From Epiperipatus broadwayi (taxonomy: Eukaryota; Onychophora; Udeonychophora; Euonychophora; Peripatidae): DNA of 64,000 nt. A program made the position numbers and the translations under genes. Shown in pieces: positions 11,869-24,021 of this stretch (positions within the stretch are counted from its first letter, which is position 1; each line of letters starts with the position of its first letter). The notes under the pieces were generated by a model. The model was not told the DNA's origin. It was given only the letters and a program-made list of their open reading frames with translations, and made no database searches. Location: assembly GCA_028023455.1 (NCBI GenBank), contig JAQFVV010006640.1, forward strand, positions 204,001 through 268,000, given 5' to 3'.

Positions 11869-12648
11869 ATAAATTCTTTACAATAGCTATATAAATATCA
11901 ATTGTTTTTCATATACATAAAACGCCTTTTTCAGCATCTGATTTGGTGCTCTTTTCAAATGTTAATAATCTATTATATTGCGTTCAATAATGAAATTACA
12001 ACAAAGAATAACTATATAAATCATTAAAAAAAAATCAAAATCTGCATATATAAATCCAGTATTTATAAAATAGTTGACTATATCATAACAATACAATAAA
12101 TAAAATAAATTACAGGCATTTTTTACAAATTATATATATATATATATATCAATTTATATAATTTTCCATTCATTTTTATTTAACCAATTATTAACCAAAT
12201 TTATAGAAGTCTTCTAAATATTCATACAATTATTTAAATTATTTTATTTTATTTTATGGATATTTACAAGACTTCTATGAATTTGGTTAATAATTGGTTA
12301 ATTAAAAATGAATGGAAAATTATATAAATTGATATATATATATAATTGTAAAAATGCATATAGTTTATTTTATTTATTGGATTGCTATGATAGAGTCAAT
12401 TATTTTGTAATTACTGGATTTATATATATATGCAAGTTTTGATTTTTTTTTTTTTGAACATTTATATTATTATTCTTTGTTTTAATTTCATTATTGAACA
12501 CTAGATGGTTTTATGTCTGAAGTAGTTCGTTAACGTAATAGATTATTAACATTTGAAAAGGGCACCAAATCGGGTGCTGAAAAAGGTTTTTTATGTATAT
12601 TAAAAAAAAAAAATTGATATTTATATAGCTGTTGTAAAGAATTTATTA
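11869..12648. repeat. 780-bp near-perfect palindrome (foldback element)
   Basis: The left arm starts AATAAATTCTTTACAATAGC and the right arm ends with its complement (TTGTAAAGAATTTATT). The same inverted order holds for CAGCATCTGATTTGGTGC, TTCAAATGTTAATAATCTAT, CTATATCATA.CAATA and ATGAATGGAAAATTATA. The arms of about 350-390 bp meet at a spacer of about 30 bp near 12226-12250. No ORF is present. Confidence 0.85.
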
Positions 12649-12861
12649 TTTTCTGATTATTATTTTATGCAAGAACAGCATAAAATTATTTATTCTTTTC
12701 CAAGTTTGATTAAGTATATATAAACTGTCAACAGATTCTTATTAAAAAAAGAATTTTATTTCATTTTCTGACTATATATTTTTAATTTTTTTACACAAAT
12801 AATTTAAATTTATTGTAAATAATGCTTCTAGAAAATCATAATTGAAACAATATATATATAT

Positions 12862-13330
12862 TGTAATGGAATGTACTTGCTGCATTCCATTTAAATTGAA
12901 GAAAGAAGGCCCCAAACATTGGGAAAGCCAAATATAATGGAATGTATCTTTATATGATCTCAAATGAAAATAAACATATGAACTTTTGCAACAATAATCA
13001 TTAGTTAACCAAGCCCCTAACTTTGAGACACCAAATGTAATGAATAATTAAACGAACATATTATGCTGACCACGTTGTGGCGTCCAAATGTAATGGAACA
13101 TACTTTTACTCCATTATACCAATCATCAGTTAACTGGGACCAACAGTTTGTGGTGCCAAATGTAATGGACAATATATCATATAAACATATTATACCTCAA
13201 ATGTAATGGAACATCAATATATGAGAAGAAAATAATGCTTCAAACATTGGATGATAAACGTAATGGAATATATATAATCTAAATGAATCCAATTGTTGAG
13301 AAAGCCTAATATAATAAATTGTATAATTTA
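12862..13330. repeat. Degenerate array of a CCAAATGTAATGGAAC motif
   Basis: The motif occurs at about 12868, 12929, 13033, 13085, 13157, 13197, 13256 and 13305, with uneven spacing of 40-100 bp. Longer shared flanks include ACCAATCATCAGTTAAC and TTTGTGG.GCCAAATG. It may be a decayed minisatellite or repeated LTR ends; the sequence does not decide. Confidence 0.5.
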
Positions 13331-15457
13331 AATGAAGAAAAACAAAATTATCCCAGTTATATTTAAATAAATTGTTTATATGCCCTTCCAACTAGCTATA
13401 CATGAAATAAATTTAAAATCATATAGAGCAATGAGATCTATCATTATAATTTATTTTCAAGGTTGATATGACTAACTAATCAAATATATATCAGAAACAA
13501 AGGGAATTCTATTAAATCCAATATGCACATCTATTATATAAATTTATGTATATCTAAACATATCAATGAATAATAATATGTGTAAGTAACTTAAAGACTA
13601 AATAATAAGTGAAATATGTAGTTATCCTCTATTAAATTGTGAATTCAATTAATTTCATAATGACTTTGGCACTAAAAGAAAAATAAGAATAAAATATTAA
13701 TACTCTTTCAAATAAATTACAAAGGCATTACTTATAAAACAAATAGTACATCCTTTATTTTTATATTATGGTTTAATTTTAGGTAATATCAATGTTTTAA
13801 ATACAAACCCAAATAATAAGTATACATATATACTTGCAATAAATATATATATTAAATAGATAAAGACATATCTGTGCTTAACAAGTAGGTATTAATATAA
13901 ATACAAATCCATATTTATATTTTTCAGATATTCAAAAAAAAATTATATACAGCAAATATATATATAAATTATTGTTTTGGTCTGCATAAGAATTATTATA
14001 TGAAGTTAAAAAAAATGGAAATACATAAATTAATAATAAAACAATTTTTATAATAAAAATTTGCGAATATAAATTTACTTATTAAAATATACATAACAAC
14101 TCATATGCAACCAAAACTTATAAGCCATACTTTAAGATTTTAAATTACTTAAGTGTTAATTTTGACACCTGTTAAACGTTTATTGCTGTTAGAAAACAAG
14201 ACGCTTGAATTGAATATTTATAAAACGTTATATTTTTATAATGAAAAATAAAAGTAAACAAAAATATCGATCTCAAAAATATATTTATATATCATTTATA
14301 CATATAAAATTATTTACTACCTTTCAAAGTTCACTTGTTTAGTTTTCCTTCAAAAGTCAACTTATTCCATTGTTTTATTTCTTTATCCGTTTAATATTAG
14401 AATGCATTCTAGTTAAAGTGAAGAAACTATCACGTTAGAGAAAATTGTCAATTCTTGGATGTATGTATATTTTTATCCTTCTAAAATTTCTTTCCTTGAA
14501 AAATAAATAAATAAATTGAAATGTTGAATCCAATATATTAATTCTAGTTACCTCCAGATTATTATTAGATTGACCATTATAGATTCCAGATAGCTATGTC
14601 AAATTTCGACTTCAAACGCGATGAAATTCATGTGTTGAAATTTGCTGTTTTTCTTTTAAACTGCCTTGGAATAAATGAAAGAAAATGGTGCAGCCCCTTG
14701 GCTGCGATATATATATTAGCCAGTCATGTTTATGTATTGATTACAGAAATTTATCTTATTCCACTATTCTTAAGAATGGCAATTTCAAAGAAACAAAGTA
14801 CAACAAATTTTATCCTTTTGTTTGTTTAATCACTATCCTAATAATAATAATGGCTTCCTTTTTTGTTGTTGCTGTTGTTCCACATGCTACCAAATGCTGT
14901 TTTGAAAACCATTGTTACATATGTTTTATTTTAAACAATTAACATTAAAAAAAAAAATATCAAGCATATATATAAAAAAAAAATATTAAATTGAAAATTT
15001 ATTTGACAGCTTTAAAAATATATATATACATAAATAATAATATTGCATTTTTTTAATAATCACTGCAAATAAAATAATTTTTTTTATATAATCAACAATT
15101 TATATGTCTTTATTTATTTATAATAATTAAATATTCATAACGATGTACCATCAACATATAAATAAAATAATAACTTCAAACAATAACTATACCTAATAAC
15201 CATAAACAATAATAATACTTCATATATAAACATCAACTCAGAGATTTTTTTTTTTATAACAAATGATAATTTTTTAAAATATAGATAGACTTATCAATAT
15301 TTACAATATATAACAAATATATGTCTCAGAAGCAAATTGAGATATCAGTTGTAGCCTAAATATTACGAAATGTTTTATAGCCATTGTGAATAAATAAAGT
15401 TTCATAAATAAAAAAACAGGAATAATAATCTTTTTTTAATCTTAAAAAAAAAAATTT
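13331..15457. other. AT-rich intron sequence with one small unassigned ORF
   Basis: The reading frame at 14596-14829 (77 codons, plus strand) begins MSNFDFKRDEIHVLKFAVFL and is rich in hydrophobic residues. It continues in another frame as more hydrophobic sequence to 14942. I do not recognise it and there is no splice or homology support. The rest is AT-rich filler. Confidence 0.35.
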
Positions 15458-15562
15458 GTCAAGCGTTGTTAGCCGAGAGGTTAGCGCAGCTGTCTTGCAA
15501 GCACACAATAGGTGGCAGACAGCTGTTACGAGTTAGCCTCTCGGCCGATGCTGTGACATATG
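15458..15562 (+). mobile_element. Short tRNA-derived SINE, copy 2
   Basis: It starts GTCAAGCGTTGTTAGCCGAG with the A box region, then CTTGCAAGC, and ends GATGCTGTGACATATG before an A-rich tail. The box B part is replaced by a sequence that partly mirrors the 5' half (TTAGCCTCTCGG). This copy is therefore rearranged. Confidence 0.75.
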
Positions 15563-16080
15563 GGTAAAAAAAAGAAATATATATATATTTTTTAAATCAA
15601 TAATTTAAATTAATAAATAATACATTTAAGATAAACATGTGTTCTTGCTTAATGGGCTATTAGTAATGAACCCATATAAGATAGACATTTTAATGTCATT
15701 GAAAAAAGTAAGTATTGAATGTTGTGACTGCTGTAAGGTTGACACATCAATTAAATTGTATTAATTAAATATCTCTCTATATATACTGAACACTGATAAA
15801 GATATATGTAAGATATTGTGATCTGAACTAAGTGATTGTACTGGTTCAGCATGTAATATGCATCTTGGGGATCATTGATCTTTTCACATATCTGTAGTCA
15901 TATGTTTATGATTTAACCCCTCCACAACATGTTCAAAGTGAATAGAAACCTATCCCTATTTTGCATAAGAGTGGTGTAGTAAAAATTATCCTATAGAAAA
16001 ATTATTCATTAAATGTGAAAGTTTGTTTGTTAGTTTGTTACTTAATTACTCAACAAATATTGGACTAATTTTAATTAATC

Positions 16081-16111
<31 letters not shown>

Positions 16112-16130
16112 GGAGACAATTAGATAGACT

Positions 16131-17273
16131 ATGTGTTTTTTCTTAATGCAAAAAGATGGAGCTCCTCCTATAAACAGCTGGTTGGATGCTGGTGACCCTG
16201 GCAAACATGGCATCACAGAAATCCAAATCAAAAAGAAGATAACATCTCTCCCTGATGGCGTTCATCCTAGCCTTCATGGCATCCCAAATTTCCTTCTCAA
16301 ACACCTCAGTCAATTCACTGTGCCAGTTATTAAAAAAATGATTGATCACCTAGCCTCTGGCAACAGAAACATAACAGATCTTTACCCAGTGGCACTCATG
16401 CCTTTTATTAAAAAAGAAAAACCACTAAACGACATTAACAGTATCCGGCCAATTTCCATGACCCCATTACTTATTAAGATAATTGAGTCAGTCATTAAAG
16501 ATCAAATCCAAACTCAAATTCTTAGCCATATCTCGTCAAACCAATACGGAAAAAAGGGATCATCAACCTCGCATGCCATGTCCAATGTAACTGCACTCTT
16601 CAATTACATCAGAGTTCATCGTAAATCAAAACCTATTGCTGTCCAGCTGGATGTTGTGGCAGCATTTGATTCAGTCCAGATAAACATCCTCCTGGATATT
16701 CTGTTGGAATGCGACATTCCAGCTGGGATTGTTCAGATGGTCAGCAATCTGCTCAACAACAGAGAGATTTTTCTCTCTCTTGATGGCAAGATCACACCAG
16801 GCTTCAAGCCATACAAGTCGATCCCTCAAGGATCTCAACTCAGTGCCCTTTTCTTCACAGCATACATCAACCCTCTTCTGACCGATATAGTAAAAAACCT
16901 CCCTGGAATATTCCTTCCCTCTCTCAATAAAAACTTCAATGTATTTGCATATATAGATGACATCATGGTTGTGTTTCCCACCATTAAATACCTTCCCCAT
17001 CTCATGAACATCTTAAACAGAAATACAGCGAAACTTGGCCTACAAATAAATTTTAACAAATCTTCCATCTGGAAGATAATATCTGGTAAACAAATTAACT
17101 CTCCCTTTTCTGCAAAACCCCAAAGATACCTAGGTTTCCCAATCTTCAAAACTCCAACTGCAATGGCAAGAGAGATTCAAGATGCAATCCTACATTCAAC
17201 TGAAGCCTTCACCACTTCACACTCTCTAGAGTATACCTTTCATTATATGGAAAGGTTGGCCTCCTCAACATGA
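16131..17273 (+). pseudogene. LINE reverse transcriptase domain (open over 380 codons)
   Basis: The frame encodes the palm and fingers of a non-LTR reverse transcriptase, which copies its own RNA at a nicked target. Around residue 41 PDGVHP and then HGIPNFLLKH match the upstream fingers block (PDGI.N.WLK). RPISMTPLLIKIIES follows at 106-120. Motif A is QLDVVAAFD (catalytic Asp 174, second Asp 180), motif B IPQGSQLSALFF at 231-242, motif C YIDD at 274-277, motif D-like GLQINFNKS at 303-311 and YLGF at 333-336. The catalytic aspartates are all present. The first Met is arbitrary, since the true ORF began further 5'. The frame ends early at TGA because of a frameshift near 17245; the continuation is in the next entry. 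Confidence 0.9.
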
Positions 17274-18200
17274 TCATAATGACAAAAATTTTATATTATC
17301 TTCCAATCGTAAAAATGTCTAAACAGTTTTAAAATAAAATTAACCGATTATGCACCGAACTTCTCTGGAGAGGAATACCAGTTGCTATTAGCTTGCGAGG
17401 TATCCAACGACCACGCAGGTTCAATGGACTATCATTCCACTCAATACAAGCAATCATTTTACAGAAAATCCACAACACTCTACTTAATCTGACCCTCTCC
17501 TGCGGATACTCCAACATTATTAAAAAAATTACACCGACAGATCATCCTACGCCCTCTTCCAGTTCATGGATAGCATCCCTAATAGACCACCTACAACTCT
17601 ATAACCCGATTATGCCCTTTAACCTTAACCAAAAAATCACCTTATGGGAAGCATACAATATAATCAACTATAATCAACAACCCATTAAAACCAGCCTAAA
17701 AGTAACCAACCAAAGACTCATTACTCACTTCAAAAGATGGAGTCTGGAACCCAAATTCCTTGACTTCATCATTAAAATAAATCTTAATGCACTTCCCATG
17801 AATTGGTTTCTTTATCATCGAAGAGGTTTTACCAGCATTGACCCTATATGTGGTCTGTGTGCTCATGAAGATGAAACCATAGACCATATTATACATTGGT
17901 GCCCAAGACTTAAAACACTGAAAGATATAATCATAATCAATTCCAACATAAGACCTGATATGATTTTCTCACTTGAAAATGCCATTCATAATGGGGTTTT
18001 TTTCAATAATAAGGCTTTCTACCTTTATCCTTTATTCCATATGGATAGTGAGATGCAAAACTCTCATGGAATTACCCCCACCACAAATCATACCATTGTT
18101 TTATCAAACGCTCAAAAAAATCAAGAAACGTGACCAGCTCCTTGCCTCCAATAAAGTCTTTGATGACACCTGGTCTTTAACTGCTCTGTCCTTTTCCTGA
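17249..18200 (+). pseudogene. LINE C-terminal region with CCHC zinc knuckle
   Basis: After the frameshift the sequence resumes as GLLNMIIMTKILYYLP, the expected post-RT segment. It meets a TAA near 17332 and then reads LLWRGIPVAISLRGIQRPRR onward. Within the open part from 17393, C153-x2-C156-x8-H165-x4-C170 (ICGLCAHEDETIDHIIHWC) forms a zinc knuckle typical of LINE C termini. Near 18000 a run of seven T shifts the frame; the other frame continues FILYSIWIVRCK, which resembles the usual ending, up to 18200. The element is inactive, with few lesions. Confidence 0.8.
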
Positions 18201-18240
18201 TTATCAACTCCCACCTACCCAGCATTATAGAATAGGCAAT

Positions 18241-19699
18241 TCTAAAAGAAAATATTTATGTTTATATTAAAAATGCTAATACCATTAAACAAGTTCTTAG
18301 AATCTCTGCAATATACCTAACCACATAAGAGTATAACAATTGTGCTCTCATAACATAATCTAGCCAGATGACAAATAGAACATTATATAATCATATTATT
18401 GTACAACTTATTCATTTATTTATCCTTTATTAGTATGTAATCACTATTTATTGTTAATAAAATTTTTGTTGAAATGAAAACTTTGGAAATTCGAAACCAT
18501 TTATGAATGACTTGATAAAAATGCAAAAAGAGGGCAGCACTAATTAAAAAATTGCAGATGTAGCAAAATTTTTGAATCAGGTACAATATATGGATTGTGG
18601 TCTGCATATTAAAATACATAATACAGAAATGGAAAGAATTATAGTTTTTGGTAAAAAAAAAAAAAGTAAAATTTGATTTTATAAATATATTTTAAATTAA
18701 TTAAATTTCATTTGTCATTTACAAATGAAACAGAAAATACTACAATGTTAAAATTTCATAGCCATTTGTAAAAATTAGCCTATAAAATGAGAAATGCATT
18801 TAAACTAAAATCCTAAAAGTTGATCAAATTCAATAGTATAATTGATTATAAAAAGTTATATTTTTTGCAATATTGCTATTGATAATTCATGTATTATTAT
18901 TTTATGTAAATAATATAGCTATAGCTACATATTGCATTATATTCTTTTATTATACTAACAAATCCAGGAGTACACTTAATATATTTGTATATTTATCACT
19001 CTTTATGATGTACTATAAAACTCTAACATGAAAATAAAACACGTTTTTTTAGAAATAAAGTACATAAATAATATGGTTTATTAAAGAAGATTTGAACCTA
19101 GACTTTCAAGCTCCCTACAGTCATATACTCTATCCAATATTACATCTAGTTTAAGTATATATACTATACTTGTATTTCAATATTAAATAGGGTTTATTAT
19201 TTTTACATGTACTAAATATAATATAATCAATGCAAGAAAAGAAAGAAAATAGAAATCATCACTTTATAATTGTGATTCATATCATTTCCAAGAATCATAC
19301 CGCCATGATGGCATCTCTCATTTACCAATTTTCTGAATATTTTTATTTTGATTTCCAAGAGTTATATACGCATAATAGCACCTATCATTTATCAATTTTC
19401 ATAATATTTTGCTTCTATGGTATATAATAAAAGCAAATTCCTGATATGAAGAATTTATGGATTTTATAGCATCTTTAATGTAAAAGTTCAAACATATTAC
19501 AATTATTTGGGTGAAATAATTATTGTAAACAAAATTATAAAGTAGCACTGTAAAAAAAAAATCAAAGTTTACATTTAAAGGAAATTTCATATTAGGCCAA
19601 TTTTATATATATAAATAAAAGTAAAAAATTGCTTACAAAATAGTGCTATGAATCCAGAGGCTTAAAAATACATTGAATAAAATTAGGAAAAAAATGATA
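18241..19699. other. AT-rich intron sequence
   Basis: No coding region was recognised. Around 19085-19130 a fragment reading GATTTGAACCTAGACTTTC resembles one end of the foldback family seen at 19742. Confidence 0.45.
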
Positions 19700-20149
19700 C
19701 CTTGTACAGGCTTAAACCTGCATTAATATATGTAATATATGCGGGGTTCGAACTCAGACTTTCACACAACCCACCACTCCCAGTGCCATCTTATATTGCT
19801 GATCCACCTGATCACACACATGTTAAAAAGATAAATAATCACCAATATACGTATTTCATGCTAAACCAGCAATCATCAGTTGGTCTAGATTACTATCTTC
19901 ACACACATATATATAATCAGTACTCAGCTTTATATTAAGATAGCCAATCTTTATACGTTAATGGACATTGGCTATCTTAATATAAAGCTGAGTACTGATT
20001 ATATATATATGAGGATAGTAATCTAGACCAATATTGGTGATTATTTATCTTTTCAACATGTGTGTGATCAGGTGGATCAGCAATATGAGATGGCACTGAG
20101 AGTGGTGGGTTGTGTGAAAGTCTGAGTTCGAACCCCGAAAAAAATGATA
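19700..20149. mobile_element. Foldback element with box B-like ends and target duplication
   Basis: The arms 19742-19949 and 20137-19967 are nearly perfect inverted repeats around a 17-bp loop. They begin CGGGGTTCGAACTCAGAC and pass through GATCCACCTGATCACAC and AAGATAAATAATCACCAATA. GAAAAAAATGATA flanks the whole insertion at 19687 and 20137, a 13-bp target-site duplication. The left side has an extra 42 bp (TTGTACAGGCTTAAACCTGC...) not mirrored on the right. GGTTCGAACTC matches a Pol III box B. No ORF is seen. Confidence 0.85.
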
Positions 20150-20844
20150 TTAATTTTTATTTTTCCACAGTTTTTTAGATAATCTTCTATTATTTGATTT
20201 GTAGTAGTAAGAACAAAAAAAAACATACTTATCTTTTTGTTGATATTTCTAAACATTTAAAAAAAAATGAATTATTCTAATAATAATTAAATGTTAACAA
20301 AATCTGAATCTCGATAATGCCTTTTTTCACATCCAAAAGAATTCTTGATATCAAGAATTCTAATCAAATGATAATTATTTCCAGAAAGATTTTTTTTATA
20401 ACAAGAACGTCACCAAATACACACACACTTTTTATATAGGAATTTATCAGCGATATCAGAACTTTGTGTTCTCCTTATAAAGTGAAATAATTTCAGACAC
20501 TAATAAATCTTCTTTAAGTTTTCAAGTGATTTTAGTGAGTGTCTAGTTAAGGATACAAAAATAGCTCTCTCAAATTCAACAATATTTTAAAATTGCAGAG
20601 GCAAAAAAATTCCAACTTTAATAATGTTTAGCAAGTGAGGTGATTTTGGGAGAACTTATCTTTACCACTTATATCTTTCTTTTTTCAATTACTGTTAATA
20701 ACACTCATAGATAAATACTTCAGTCTGAGTTTGAATTAGCAGATATTTAACCAGTTCTCGATTATTTTGAATTAATCTATGCAATTAAATCAGTAATCCC
20801 CTCAGGTCATGAACTTTTGTTTTTATTGGATTTTTTTTCTCTCT

Positions 20845-20940
20845 TATGTGTCATAGCATCAGCAGGGAAGCGAACCCGCTAACCTGGGACAACTGCTTGT
20901 AAAGCAGCTGTCGCTGACCTCTCGACCACCAATGCTTGAC
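20845..20940 (-). mobile_element. Short tRNA-derived SINE, copy 3, with 15-bp target duplication
   Basis: The minus-strand copy starts GTCAAGCATTGGTGGTCGAG and ends GATGCTATGACACAT with an A-tail. GTTTTTATTGGATTT occurs on both sides (20819-20833 and 20941-20955), a perfect 15-bp target duplication. This shows LINE-type retroposition of a unit of only about 100 bp. Confidence 0.9.
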
Positions 20941-20956
20941 GTTTTTATTGGATTTG

Positions 20957-23581
20957 ATTCTAAAGAACAAAATGATTGTTGATAAAATTTATAAAAACGT
21001 AACTATGTTTCTAAGTAACGAATCTTACCGTTTAGTAATCTATGTGCTGTCAGTCTTTAATTCTAAAATTCATAAATACTGCAACTACATTCATTTGGTT
21101 TCCCGCACAGATTAACACAACATTTCATTTACAACTTCAATTGATGCTTAAATAAGAAGGTAATTAATATTCATAATATCAATAGGTTGTTCTAATTTTT
21201 TTTTCCAATGCAAAAACCGTTATGATTTTGGAAATTACCTTGTCATAAATTTATTAGAGTAAACCATTGCAATTGTGCTGAGATCTTTCAAGAATATCAC
21301 GGTTTTTTTTACATCTAGGAGCACTAATCTCTTTCTACTTGTTTATAGTAAGTGACTTTTTTAATAATGCTTTATATAGTAGACAATCTGTTTCACTAAG
21401 TAACAAATCAATTTTGTTCTAAAAATAACGAATCAACTGATGATATTAATATGTCACACATACAAAAAGCTAAGAATTAAATATTGATGAAAATCCTTTC
21501 ATTAAACAAACTTTAAACATCTTTCTTAACCAATTTTAGAACCAAAATGGATGCAAAAATAAAATCCATATGAGATCTATATGAGAAAGCTCTGGAGTAC
21601 TCATAATATAATATATCTTACAATAATTTATATCAATTGGGAGGAAGATCATTGAACCGTATTCAGAAAACATGCATTTGAATCCAGATGTGTAAAATAA
21701 TAAAAATACTTTTTTAGAATGATGTCTTTTTTAATAATACCACCAAAAAAATCATATACTTTATTGTATTTGTTCTGTTCATAGACTTTATTACGAGTTC
21801 ATTTATTTGCTTTGCTTTTGTTAAACAAAAGCAATTTACTTTACTACTAAAGTTATAGATATTCAGTTAGTTTTTATGTATTTACTGTGTTCTTTTCAAG
21901 TATTAAGCATAGTTATACTTTGTTTTTAGATACAATCTGACACTACATTGATTTAATGCTAAATTAACTCTACTTGCTTTTCTAACAATTAAGTCATTAT
22001 ATATCTCCCATCTTGAATGTCAGTGAATTTTTTTGATTATTTTTATAATCAGAACTATTTGTAAAAACTTTTATATAACAATTTTGTCAAATAAAACGGA
22101 GGTATTTATAGATAATATATCAAATCTAATTTCACTTTAAGCTTTTTGTAGATATTTCAAATCAGACTGCTTTATGTTGAGGAACTCCTTTTTAAAGACA
22201 GAAAATTATAAAAATACACAATAAAACTACTAGCATAAACTCCTGCAGTTTTAAAGAAATAGTTTAACCAGGAATACAGAGATGAGCATCTTATACTTTT
22301 GAAAAGAAAGTCCTTACACTTTCGAAACGAAAACCAAATGATGATGGTTACCATACGATGCCCATGTGCCAGGTATCCCCTCTACAGAACAATTTTCCAT
22401 TAATCTAGAAAACAATAAAATTACTTCACCTTAATAGTGAGAATATATTAAAACTGAAATCGGAGATTCTCTATAAATTAAATGTTTAACAAAAAGGTGG
22501 TATAATTTTACTTCAAAAGTATTACCATTCTTTTAATAATTCATATTAAAATTTTGGAATTTACATTGTTTATTTATAGAATACTGCCACAGCTATTTTG
22601 GTTTAAACCATCTTGCAAAGTAAACGACTTCTAAAAATATGGCTCAAATTATATTACAACCATCATTCATACATAATTTAATGTCAGCAATGTGAACAAA
22701 CCTTCCAATACAACGTGGCACTACCTCTTTCAAATTTTTCTATACTGATATTTAATTATAGGAGATTACAATTTTCATAATAATCTTTGGGGATATATTG
22801 AAGAAAATCAAATAGCCTATAAACTTTTAGAATAAATGGATTTAAACAACATGCAATTACTTTATTATTTAAGTAAGGAGGCACATTCCTTTTCGTCAAA
22901 TGGAAACAACTCCTGGTTGCGTCAACAAAGAATGGTTCATTATTATCAATGTAATTATTGATAACCGATCATTTCCTTCATAGTTAATAAAAAGCAAGTC
23001 TAATTACTATCGAAATTCACATTCTTATAGTTGAAAGTTATTCTCATCTGAGATGGAATTTAATAAAAGCTACTGGAATCGATATACTGTATATCTTAAA
23101 ACAGAATTTAAATAGAATCTTTTCGATTTCCTTTTGTTATCATAAGTTTAATAAACTCAATTTTTGTCTACCAAAGATCTGAAAATTGCTAAAAAATACT
23201 CGTAAGGTCATTAAATGATACTAAAAAAAAAAAAAAAAAGAGAGACCACAGATAAATAAAATTTACAAGATATGATCTATATGTTATGATCACTTTTACA
23301 TAGCTTTCTGAATATCTAAAAGAATTAATGCTATCACTTCTTATCAATTTTCCAATCTTATTTGATAAACTTCTAAAACGGACATTGAAAAAAATATTAC
23401 CAAAGTAGAATTGCAAGCCCCTTTTTCACCTTTTTTCTAATATCAATCTGATAAAACTTTTAAATATTGACTTGACTCAGAACCCCCCCCCCCTCCCAAA
23501 AAATAGAATTCAAGAAATTTCTAAAAAAAAGTCACAATCTAAAGGCAAAACACTTAGCAAAACTATTCAATAACCTTATTG
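20957..23581. other. AT-rich intron sequence
   Basis: I see no gene, RNA or repeat family here other than a T/A-rich tract near 23220 and a C9 run near 23483. Confidence 0.45.
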
Positions 23582-24021
23582 ATATTAAACAAGGCAAAAC
23601 TCTCCATACAGTAGTGCCACCCTGTGCCAACCAGAGTAATCACTGGATGCCAGAAGGCTTATGCATAAAATCCTTATCTAGTGCCTACTCATCGAATATT
23701 CCCAGACTAGTTTCTGGCTTGTGGCCTTCATCAGTAAGGAGCTTTGGATCTGAGAGCACTGCACCTAGATCTTAGGATCTAATGCAACCCTCCAGCAGCC
23801 ACCTTTTGTCTCTACTTAACTACAAAACTATGAGAAAGAAATTAAAAACACAATAATGTTTTCAATCTAAGCTCAATAGCTTATACAGTCATATGGGTCT
23901 GAACTCAGTTCAGCACCCATACATTTTGATAGAGATTTTATGAACAAGCCTTCTGTAGTCCATCGATTACTCTTGTTGGCACAGTGTGGCACTGCTGTAC
24001 AGAGAGTTTGGCCTTGTTTAA
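23582..24021. mobile_element. MITE-like element with about 100-bp TIRs (hairpin family, copy a)
   Basis: The left end TATTAAACAAGGCAAAACTC, then TCCATACAGTAGTGCCAC, is mirrored by GTGGCACTGCTGTACAGAGA and then GTTTGGCCTTGTTTAATA on the right. The TIRs extend inwards through AGAGTAATCACTGGAT and CATAAAATC. The interior is not palindromic and has no ORF. Relatives lie at 43.4, 43.8 and 56.4 kb. Confidence 0.8.

Larger units (their letters stand above)
16114..18240 (+). mobile_element. 5'-truncated non-LTR retrotransposon (LINE)
   Basis: The remnant holds a reverse transcriptase followed by a C-terminal region with a CCHC zinc knuckle. No apurinic endonuclease reading frame is present upstream; instead a T-rich tract (about 16088-16112) adjoins the start. 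The reading frame is interrupted by one frameshift near 17245, a TAA near 17332 and a shift in a T7 run near 18000. Its base composition is less AT-biased than the surroundings. The clade is not decided by eye, because REL-endonuclease and APE-type LINEs both carry such a knuckle. Confidence 0.85.

Noticed and set aside
14596-14942. Chemoreceptor-like N terminus
   Set aside because: Hydrophobic sequence in two overlapping frames of an AT-rich region can look like membrane protein. No conserved motif or splice site supports it.
16143-17149. Minus-strand ORFs of 68-109 codons opposite the LINE
   Set aside because: They are antisense shadows of the reverse transcriptase frame with no domain of their own.
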